Shown here piece by piece: positions 39,601 to 51,600 of a stretch of 64,000 nucleotides of DNA. Under the pieces are notes generated by a model. It ran no database searches. It was given only the letters and a program-made list of their open reading frames with translations, and was not told where the DNA came from. How positions within the stretch are numbered: position 1 is the first letter of the stretch; every line of letters starts with the position of its first letter. The position numbers and the translations under genes are program-made. The stretch is from contig NC_087080.1 in the NCBI RefSeq assembly GCF_026151205.1, positions 6,055,096-6,119,095 of the forward strand, read 5' to 3'. Source of the stretch: Bolinopsis microptera. Taxonomy: Eukaryota; Ctenophora; Tentaculata; Lobata; Bolinopsidae.

Positions 39601-42600
39601 GGACGGACATTGGCGGACTCGGACGGACATTGGCGGACTCGGACGGACATTGGCGGACTTGGATGGACATTGGTGGACATTAGCGGACATTAGTGGACAT
39701 TAGCGGACAAACATTTTGAGGACTGAAGAGTACTGAAGAGTACTGAAGAGTACTGAGGAGGATGGCTGAGAAGGATGGCTGAGGAGGATGACTGAGGAGG
39801 ATGACTGAGGAGGATGACTGAGAGGGAGGAGAAGGATCAGGAAGACCCAGGAGGAGGAGGACCCAGAAGGAGGACCTAGGAGGAGGAGGAGGAGAACTGA
39901 GGAGGATGACTGAGGAGGAGGAGGACTCAGGAGGAGGACTGAGGAGGACTGAGAAGGAGGAGGACTGAGGAGGATAGCTGAGGAGGATGACTGAGAGGGA
40001 GGAGGAGGAGGAAGAGGAGGAAGAGGACTGAGGAGGAGGAGGAGAAGGAGGACCCAGGAGGAGGAGGACCCAGGAGGAGGAGGACCCAGGAGGATGACCC
40101 AGGAAAAGGCCCCAGGAGGAGGAGGAGGACTGGGGAGGAGGAGAACTGTTGAGGACTGATGAGGAGGACTGAGGAGGGGAGGAGGAAGAGGACTGGGGAG
40201 GAGGAGGACTGAGGAGTACTGAGGAGGATGGCTGAGGAGGATGGCTGGGGAGGATGGCTGAGGAGGATGACTGAGAGGGAGGAGGAGGAGGACTCAGGAG
40301 GAGGACTCAGAAGGAAGAGGAGGAGGACTCAGGAGGAGGACTCAGGAGGAGGACTTAGGAGAAATAAGAAGGAGGACTGAGGAGAACTGAGGAGGAGGAG
40401 GAGGAGGAGGACTGAATAGGAGGAGGAGAAGGAGGGGGACTGGGAGAGGACTGGGGAGGAGGAGGACTGATGAGAAGGATGAGGAGGAGGACCCAGGAGG
40501 AGGAGGACTGAGGACCGAGGAGGAAGAGGAGGAGGATGAAGAGGAGGAGGAGGACCCAGGAGGAGGAGGACTGAGGAGGAGGACTGAGGAGGACTGAGGA
40601 GGATGGCTGAGGAGGATGACTGAGAGGGAAGAGGAGGAGGAGGAGGAGGAGGACTCAGGAGGAGGAGGAGGACTGAGGAGGACTGAGAAGGAGGAGGAGG
40701 AGAAGGACTGAATAGGAGGAGGAGGAGGGGGACTGGGGGAGGACTGAGGAGGAGGATGGAGGACTGAGGAGGAGGATGAGGAGGAGGACTGAGGAGGACT
40801 GAGGACTGAGGAGGAAGATGAGGAGGATGAAGAGGAGGACCCAGGAGGAGGAGGAGGACTGGGGAGGAGAAGGACTGTTGAGGACTGATGAGGAGGACTG
40901 AGGACGAGGAGGAGGAGTAGGAGGAGACTGAGGAGGGGAGGAGGAAGAGGACCGAGGAAGATCAGGAAGACCCAGGGGGAAGAGGAGGAAGAGTAGGAGG
41001 AGGAAGCATCTGAATGTTATTTCCATTTTTGTCCGTTTTTGTCCATTTTTGTCCGTTTTTGTCCGCTCTATTTTTTGTCCGTTTTGAAAATATAGGGTAC
41101 CGAACGGACAAAAAACATGATCCCCCTATAACAGCAAAAATTGAACATTTTATTTAGCAATTTAGGTGTCCATTAATGTCCGCCTATGTCCGCCTATGTC
41201 CGTCTATGTCCGCCTATGTCCGCCTATGTCCGCCTATGTCCGTCTATGTCCGCCTATGTCCTGTCCTTTTTGGATTCTATGAGACAAGCGGACATAGACG
41301 GACGTGACACCCCCCCCCCCCCCCCCCCCTGTAGAGGACCTTTTTATTCTTTAAGGTTAGGGATTCTGCCTCGAAAAGGAACAAGTGGCGAGCACGTGCT
41401 GTTATTTCTTTATTTGGACGACTTACTTGTTTAACAGACCGGACTCGTTAAACTGTTAATGATATAACAAATATAATATTGACAATTGGTCTTAACAAAG
41501 GTCTTGATAAAGGACCCCAGACTTTACCACATTACATGTGTGGTAAAATTGTAACAAAACCACTCAGCCAAGTCAAATAGACGCCAACCATCACATTTAA
41601 AGAGACAATCGTAATGAACACAATGAAATTACCAGATTGTTCGTAAGGGGAAAAAAATGCCCGCTGTTGATCATCGCTTCTTCATAACCTCATCGGGATT
41701 TAACGATAAATTACGGTTCAGAATGAATGAGTACGTTAAGAACAACCGACCCAAGCTAACACTACAATATGCGAAATGTTACGCTCTTAAGTCTGGAGGT
41801 GATACATAACTACTAGTACTGGAGATGATAAATAAGGGATAAGTAACTGATGGAATAGCTCACCTCCCCACCAGAATCCACATCTGTAGTTCAAGAGTTT
41901 GTCAAGTTACACAAATAGCCACTCTGCACTTATATAGTTAAGTCAGCGTACAGACACGAGGTTAGAGGCACCATATTTTAGGTGTAGCAAATTTGTGCAA
42001 ACTATGCGTGCCGCTTTTTTCAGATTTTTATTGCAAAATAACACAGAAATGCAAAAAAAGGACGACAAATTAGACGCGATTCCGCGCCTACAACGACTAT
42101 TATATGTTGTAAGACGAACACTTAAACTGCTGTGCCTTGTTGAGTAGTATTTGCGTAGAAAACGATTTAAATCATCTGGTAGCTAGCTTTAATGATAAAT
42201 ATGGATAGCTCAACAAGCTGAAGTTATAATGCTGTTCTCTGTTTAGCTCCGCGTAGTAAGAAATCAATATATGAACATTCGTTCGGAACAGTTTAAGTTT
42301 TAGTCTAGACTCGGATCTGCGTAAGTTCCAGTCTAACAATTGCCATTGGGTAACAGTTTCGTGCACAAATCACCTGTTTATACGAGTCTTTCGCAAAAAC
42401 AATCAGGCAGGACTCCTTTATGCTCAACTCATAATGTTGTGGTCAATTAAGATTTATGAAGCATGATCCTTTATGGAGGGACACCTGTAATCTGTATGAT
42501 TATAACAGTTAAATTAAATCCAAGTTAAATCATTCAACTTCAGACTCACATAACAATTAATACATACTTCTTGACATTAAATTTGCACTAACTCAAACTG

Positions 42601-45600
42601 TCCTTCAAGAACCCTTCATAATTGGTCAGTCGGGAAACAATGACGATTTACGTTTGGCCACTCGGCAGCAATCAATCAAATCACAGTAATCAGGTTTATT
42701 ACTTAATCTAGCTTGAGACTTGAGTGACAGAAAGGGTACTCCCCTTGAGATGCGGTGACGTCACGACTATAGAGCGGTTATAAAGTGGTTAAGTAGTGGT
42801 TAAACAACGAAACAACAAGTAAAGACTGGTTAAAATGTGACGTCTGCAAACAGGTCCACTCCCACTTTTTAATACACTTCATTATTTTGAGATTTGGGCA
42901 GTTTCCAAGAAGTTCCACCACATTAGATCAGACAGCTGTTGGTATAGGGTTACGGTAAGAGTACTCTAACTCTGCAATTATTTCTATAAAAGTGGTCGGG
43001 CCTCTTGGATATTGCCGAGATCTCGCCGTCAATCTTGCAGTCTAAGACATCGACAATGAACGCCCAAATGTTGTTAAAGTTTGTTGAAGCCATGTCGGCA
43101 TGTCAGCTAGAGTCCCTCATCGGTAAATACATACCGGGTCAAAATGAACTGTTCTGACGTCCTTAGCATTAAGAATGATCGTATTGGAATGTCTGGACGC
43201 GATAAACCGGTTGTGACCATTGCCTTATCTCTTTGCAAAGAATGTCAAGCTCTACTGTGATGGACAACTCTCTAAAAATCACATAATTTGGACACCCTGT
43301 ACAATGAACATATAACAACGACATGAAATGAGATATTTTTGTCCGCTTATATGATAAATAAACCAACACAAGGACGGTAGCTATCCATGCAAGAGCGGCT
43401 TTGATTGGTTGCAAAAAGATGTATTAATCATAAACTGCACACCAAATCATCTATCTAATTTTCTTATGAAATCGTTTTAAATTTCTAAATTTAGCCGGAA
43501 TACAGTTACACATCTTCGTGAAGATTAGACATAAACATGATAAATGATAATTCAACTTTACTTTCACACTTGCTAACTTGATCTTACATAGAAGTATTTT
43601 TTACTTCTGAACCTTATGTCATATCACTTTCATTTTGCCACAAATCGTCGTTTTACAGAATCATTTTAAAATTCTAGAAACGGTTACAGCCGACACTAAA
43701 GTGTGGGTACGATAAACCTGGTATACAAGAAGCAATGATATACCCAACAACTGTATAAAGACTAAGAACATAGGGAATCCCATCTTTGTATGATACAAGT
43801 ATGTATATATGCGACAAGAGAAACGCCATATTAAGACCGAGGAGAGTGAGGACTCCTCATGCTACATTAAATTAATTCCTTCTATATTGTTATACTCTCC
43901 AAAAAGTATACATTACATATTAGAGACCTTTGGTCAACAAAATAGTGATGCAGGTAGATACTGGAGGCGACAAATCCCGACCTCCTCGTACGCTATAGGA
44001 GGACTTTTGCTGAGAAAATGGAATGATTCTGACGGGCACCATTGCTTTTGGCAGGCTGCATCCTTAAAAACGTATACGTATGTATACTGATCAAAACATT
44101 TTCATCAAAATCGAGGAAGCAATGATCAATACAATCGAATAGAAACAAAATCTAGAGAACTATTTCAGAACAGGCCTAAACAAATAAGAGCAGTACAGAT
44201 CTATTACATGTATTGAGTGAATGAGAAATGGTACGTGTAACGAGCAAATCATGTCTATATAATGTATATATATATTGTATATATGCAATATATTTACTAC
44301 TTGTGTTCAAGGACTCATATTGTAATACTGTACTGCTCCTTTCATTAATTGAAATGAGACAGCCAAGTTTCTTGGCACAAAGTTAGTCCACCGTGCATTG
44401 CCAAAATAAATAAAAGCCTTTTATTCTATCAAAATAGCGGGACTAAAGAGCCAAAGAATATTATTAAGAAACTGTTTACACCATTAAAATATTCAAAACC
44501 CCTAAAAGAAATCAAGTCATCCTAAAATGGTGATCAGTACAGATCAAGACAGCTAGAGTTAAAATTTGTTTCTCCAAGCAACTCTATCATCGGCTAATAT
44601 CTTAAGCTTATTAAGATCATTCAAAGAGTTAAGTTTTAAACCTCTACGGGTCAAATCATTCACAATAATCTTGAACAAATTCTTACGATGCGCACCGACG
44701 CGCCCTTTACAGTTTGTTGTGACAGCAAACTTTAACGCTAATGCAGCGGGGGAGTCATCAGCACTACGCAAGATATGACCTAGGAGCTTCCACCTTGCTT
44801 TAGGGACACGATCTGATAGCTTTACTGAGTTACATCTTAGGTATAAGTTTGCATTGGATATTGTTCCATGAGGCCAATAAATGTTCAGTAATGATCTAAG
44901 GTGTTTTCTATGGCAAATGTCTAGTTTTTCTAGTGACTTTGCAGTAGGACACCAACTACTGCAATTGTACATGATGATTGATACAATTTGGGCTTCGTAT
45001 ACTGCTATCTTTCTAGCCAAAGAATAAAAGAGAAAATAACGTTTTTTTACAAAACTGAATAAAACGATTCAAACAATCAAAAACTTAATATAGTGGAAAC
45101 AAATTCGTGCTAGGAACTAGCAGCTGGTCCTGAAACTTAAGTTAATCCGTAACAGGCAACAGCTGTCATCAAATAACCAGGAACATGCCGTAAATGGTGA
45201 AACATTGACAATTTTGATTTTGACAGGATTGCAACATTATATCCACGACTAGCGGTACAAACACAGTAGTGAGTCAAATTAACGCATGTGAACAGCAGTG
45301 CTGCACTGGCGAACAGCCGAACAAGTTTCCTTACTTATGATAGATCAGACATGCAGTTCAGAGTTGCACTGCCAGAGACACTTCAAATTCTTCCTTTAAG
45401 GTCGTACTTTAACCAAATTTGGTGAATACGGCCCTAGTTAAGTAATTTTCTGAAACTCTCTTTAAATTTCCTGGAACTCTTTTAAATTCCTTGAAATGTA
45501 CAGAGATATAAATTGATGAAAATTGATAGCAGCTGCGTGAAATATTGACACACGTTGCAAACCCTTTTCGCGCGCGAAGCGTGCGGCCGGAGTGAGGAGA

Positions 45601-48600
45601 GAGGTATACAACGTGTAGCAAGTGTACTATAAGGTCTTAGAGTTTAAATACTGACATAGCGCGTACTAAGAGTTAATAGCGTGCTAAGAGCTATAAATAG
45701 TGTACTGAAAAAGAGGTGACAATTGAAAATGCGCATACTAAGAGCTGAAAAGGCACGATCAATTTCCAACATTCATCAATGATGTGGCAGATTGATCTGA
45801 TTTTTAGGGGTACCGCGACAATTGACCCCCCGACAATTGACCCCCTATGTAATTACACTGGGGTCAATTGTCGCGAAATCTAGGGCTTAGTACGACAATT
45901 GACCCCCCGACAATTGACCCCCCGACAATTGACCCCCCGACAATTGACCCCCCGACAATAAACTTTAATAGTATTCAGAGGAGATTATCAAAAGTTTATG
46001 AATACACCATAATTAATAATACTACATATTATTATATAATCACGTAGTTAGGGCAAGAATTGAAATTTATGGGACAATCTGAGAATAAATTTGTAACAAA
46101 GGTTTCTCTTCAGGAATGTGTTGTCCATAGTCCAAAGAAACACCACAAAAAGTTGTCAGACTGAAACTACTGGGAAAAACTTTCTCGAGCAATTTTCCTC
46201 CAGGTACCCATACTTCCCAACCTTAAAAGTCATAACTCGGTTTTGAAAGGTTTGTGAGATCTCATTGGAGGGTGTAAATGAAAGAAATTGCTACATTATG
46301 GCTAACGCACGAGATTTGTAACGTGATCTGACAATCACATTTAAACGATATATTAAGGGTTTTTCGAAAAATCACAAAAAACCTGCCTCTGAAGGTCAAT
46401 TTTGCTAACTTTTGATAGGAACACATTAAAGACTTTCAGCAGTTTTAGTCTGCCAACGGATGTTTCCTGGGACATGGACAACACATGGGAGTGTGCCGCA
46501 AGTGTGCCTCAAGTGTGCCCCAAGTGTGCCTAGCTAGATTACCAACATAATGGCCCAACACATTCCTAAAGAGAGAAACCTTTGTTACAAATTTATTCCC
46601 AGCTTATCATACTCTTGCCCTAACTGACGTGCAAAGTACTGCTTCCAGAATATCTAAAATGAACATTTCCATCCCACCGTACGATATATAAAAAGGTACC
46701 GGCTGGTAAGCTGGTTGGGGGAATCAGAAAGGTACCGACGCGGCTGGTATATTGTGGATTTACCTAACCACGAAATAGATCAATCAACTCGAAATATAGT
46801 AAAGTGTGTAAGTAATTGATTTAAAATAGATCAATCAACTTGCAATATCTTAATTGATAATGAATTGAACAAGCAAACGATGTGCTTTAGCTTGCCTAGC
46901 TAGACTAGCATTCCTAAACGGAGCGGAATCTTTATTCCATACATTTTTTAACTATGTAACTGAAGGATCTTTTCGCAATAGTAGCCTAAACCCTCTATAT
47001 TCTTTAACAATCCCGGCTATTCAATGTCAGCATTAAAGAGGTCGCTTCGACGCTGTGATTACTCCTTGAGGCATGACAGTTAAGACAGACAACTCTGTTT
47101 AAAATTGAAATAAAGACCACCGTACCACTGGGCACTGCCAGTACCATATTTGATAAAAGAGAAAAGCTATTCTTGGTGAAATTGGAATAGAAACCACAGT
47201 ACCACGGATGCCGGGGAAGGCCCCCATCGCTGCTCATGCCCAATGCCCATTTGATCAAAAGTTTATGAATAAATGGGCAAATTGGGCATCATTTTCCGCT
47301 AAAATCGAAAAGTCAAAAAAATAATATTTCTGGTACCATACTCTATTGAGCTGAAATATAGCTGTACTTGCTAACTCAAGTTTTAACTGTTTTTAAGGCT
47401 TTTCGACCACCCCACCCCTCCCCTCTCCTACCACTACCGTATTTGATAAAAGAGAAACGCTAGTCTTCGTAGAAATTGAAATAATGACTACCGTACCACT
47501 TCCATATTCTACAACCAAAACAGATCTTTGAAACTTCAACTGGGGGTTGAAATAAATTACAAAATGTACTCAGTAAATGTAATAGTTTAGCAGTCTGCCT
47601 GAACTACTGCAATGGGCAAACTGCATTACTAAACCAGATTAAAACAGTGCCTCAATAACTGCAGTTGACAGGTCAAGTTATGAGATTAGATTGATATTGC
47701 AGCGTCACTCTTGTAGTTCACAGCCCATGTAAGGGGTGATCTATAAAATTGGCAAAAACTACGAATTTTGGTTCAGTAATAAAGGTTAAACAGTTTTGCA
47801 AAAAAGTGATTAATTGGAAGGCTGAATCATTTACTCGGTCAATTTATTCAAGTTGTTAAGTCATCGAGAAAACCGCATCTGATCGGGATTGGGAAAATAC
47901 ATTTGAAAATTAGAAGAACTCGCCAAATTTGTAACTTTGCCGCGATAGTCTAGAAATAGTCAATTGTATAATTATAAAATCATTGATTCTTACCCGGTGC
48001 TTCATCATAAGGTAAAACATTTAACCAATAATGTGGTTTGATCAATTATATATACAATTAGACATAATCATTTTCACATGCTACCCAGTCTACAAAAATT
48101 CCAAATTGGGTTCAGTTGTCCGGTAGTCCAAATGATAGTAGGATTGCAGGGTAACACGACATCTGTCCGACAGCGACATCTGTCCGACAGCACTATTTTC
48201 TTGTGTTTGAAGTGATATCTCAAATTTGGCACATAGAAATTCACCCAAACTTGCACAAATTATTTGTCTTAAAGCTATCTAACTATCTAGAAAGTTTCAA
48301 GAAAATCGTATCGTTGGATCTCCAGATATATGCCTTGGAACCACTGCAAACCACCGAATTGGAGATATTTTTTGTGTTTAAGGTGATATCTCAAATTTGG
48401 CACATAGAAACTGGCTCAAACTTACACAGATTATCCGTCCTATAACCATCATACTTTATGGAAAGTTTCAAGAAAATCGCACGGTAGGATCCGACATAAA
48501 CTATTGTCCGTATAACCAATTTTCTGAGTCGGACAGATGTCGTTGTCGGACAGATGTCGCCAATCGGATTGCAGCACGAAGCACAAGTACTTGCAAAGTA

Positions 48601-51600
48601 TGACGGTTAACATGATAAAGTATGCCGATCGTCAAAAAATTACAAGCGCTCAGTTCCAGCGGTAATAAAAGTGCCACTAATGGAGACGAAAATATTAATA
48701 ACAACAACAAAAAATTCAATATAAAGATATAAGGCGCTACTTCTAATAATGTCAACAAAATCAACTACTGTTTATATAATCAAAATATAGTGTAAAATCT
48801 CCACGTTAGCAAACAACATGAACAACAGCCATTTAATGTACTAACTCGCTCCTATACATATTATATTATAACCATGTGTATTCTGTATTATACTATTATA
48901 TATTACCTTAGTGGACCTTATAGAAACTAGGGACAGGTGTCCACAAACACTTTAAGGTATTAATTCGAGAACAAGTCACCTGTTTCGTGAGAAATACAGA
49001 TGTAGACATTTAATTAGTGTGATCAAAAGTTGACTCATTATATATCGATAATGTCTCTACCTTGTAGTGCGATTATTTAACTAACATCACCTTTGCTGAT
49101 ACAAGTTCAATAACATAACGAGCGAGATCGACGAGTGCTTTTGATTATTGCAACGATATAAGGAACGAGTTAGATAGTTGTACATATCGCACTAAAATGG
49201 AGTGGTACGAATTACTAATGTATTATACACCTGTAGAACTTGAGACTGGAAACTCAAGTGTCAGTGTGTGATTGTTACACAGTTACTAAAGTACTAACGC
49301 AATATAGCAGACTTAATTCTCTACAAACTCGATCCCTCCACCAGAGGGACCCCATAAGACGTCAGCCCAGTAGGTGAATGTAGCCTTCTTACTTAGGTAT
49401 TGAGGTAGAGTGGGTGCCCACTAACAAACAAAAAACAATCGGACGGTAACCTTAGCGTCCAACAAAGTATAAACCATACAAAGCAAGTAGAGATTTACAG
49501 TGCTATGGGGTCAGGGTGCAGCAGATCTCAGTTCTTCCTGAACAAGGAGGGAAAGGGGACTGCCTCTCAACCGTACACTGAAACACTCCATATCATGACG
49601 GGTGGAAAAATATACAATAAGCAATAAAATTATTAATTCACACCAAACAAGACATGATATTCCAATAAATTAGCCTACAGGGTCCCCGCGGGAGCTATGC
49701 CCAAATTTCAAGCGGGCCAAACACCAAGACAGCAAACGAAATACAGTAATAACATAAAAGGATCATAAATCCCACAAAAAAAACAGTTAGGACACTACTA
49801 TTACCAAATACAAGTCCAGTGCACATCAATTACAAGCATCATATTATTATTGGGCAATGGGCACACCAGCAGTCAGCCTCGGATCTCTCTCGGGTAACAT
49901 GTGCAACGGCCCACACCTATAGTAGGTCTTTCTGGGTAGTAAAGCTTTAGTGTAATGGATCGCAGTGCTTTATGCTTGTGGTAGTCACCACGCCTCTATC
50001 TATCTCCAAATGCCGTGGACGCATATAAACTCATAAAGGCAGTCCAGCTTCTGTTTACAGTTCTTTAGAGGATAGCACAGACCTATACCCCCAGAGTATG
50101 CAGCCCCCCCCCCCCCCCCCCCCCCATGCAGCCCCCTCATCCAATTCTATTTCTATGGTTATTTGTGGTCGCACCCTCCTGGCTTGCCACTTTTCAATTC
50201 AATTCAACAACACCCACCAGCAGGGAACAACGATATAATATCATATTGTGTGTACGCTCCGAGACCACCTAACTATTTGAAGGAGATAGCTGGCCGCTGG
50301 GTTTTATTTGGTTTTCTTAGAAATTTGCGATCAAACACCAAGTTGGCCAGGTCGTACCATTGCAGCGGACTGTAGTATTAAAAATGGATCAGTGATTAAC
50401 TGCACAGTCTAGATTCTGTTCAGCAGGAAAAAGAGGTGATGCACATTTTGTATTATGGAACGCTTGTAACTCCTTCTTGTTACCCCCCTTTGAAGGTCCC
50501 GAATTATTTTCTGAACGAAAGCTATAAAATAACCGAGAAATGGACTTTGTTATTAACTCATTTTGATGACTGTTTCTGACCTAAAATTTCAAGAGAAATA
50601 GATTTAACTAGGTTTCAGAACCTATAAACACTTCCTTATCCCTCATATCAACATTGATGTTTTATAGTTAATACGAGCAACAATCAACATATATTTTGAT
50701 CATTCGGAGTACGAAAACACACAGCAGGCAAGCAACTCATTTTGGTGACTGTTCCTCACCTAATATATCATTGCACAAGAAATCGATTTAAGTTGGTTTA
50801 ACAGCCCAACAACACTTCCTCTATCCCTCTCAATTCATGTTTTACTCAAACGAAGAACATTTTGATCCTGCAACAGAAGAACAAGGAGATAGTCTCCTTA
50901 CAAAATCGAACAGGAACTATCACAATTTTCAGAGCAGAGCACGATAGCAAAGTCAAAAGAAACACAATGAAGGTAGGTAACCAACACCACATAACAATCA
51001 TAATAACATCTGAATTACATGTATTCTGAACGACGGGCAGCCATGTGCTTCGTGATCCTGACTGAGCGACCAATTGTAATAGAGGTGTTATGTCAAGTGA
51101 CGCCGATCCGTCCAATCACGAACAGGATATCGTTACCACATCTTGGCTCGGCAATTTCAAAGTGCTATCTGCACCGTACAGACGCCATGATTAAGTCATA
51201 AACTAGAAATAGTGTGATCGAATAACCGTGCCCACGTACAATACGAACTGTTGGGGTGGGGGGTTTAAGATAGGCAACCGATCGTTGACAGTGTTTAGAT
51301 TGCTCCTCAAACTGACAGTGGTGCTTACCGTCCAAACATGAACAGAAAATTAACCTTGTTTAGTAATAATATGTCGGTTGAACTGCGGAGATGAGTATTA
51401 TTAAGAATTTGCAGTTGCCCTTTGCTGTAATATGTGGTCGCGATTATGGTCGCGATTATGTTCTGAAACCTAGTTAATTCGATTTCTAGTGCAATTTTAG
51501 GTTAGGAACAGTCATTAAAATGAGTTAATAACAAGGTCCATTTCTCGGTTATTTTTAAGCTTCCGTTCAGAAAATAATTCGGGACCTTCAAAGGGGGTAA

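Noticed and set aside
43056-43157. 33-codon plus-strand frame [20 protein letters not shown]...
   Set aside because: Reads well but too short, without splice partners or known relatives; kept only as a note.
49390-49410. TGAGGTAG, the let-7 seed, in TATTGAGGTAGAGTGGG
   Set aside because: Only the 8-base seed matches; no hairpin precursor is evident around it.
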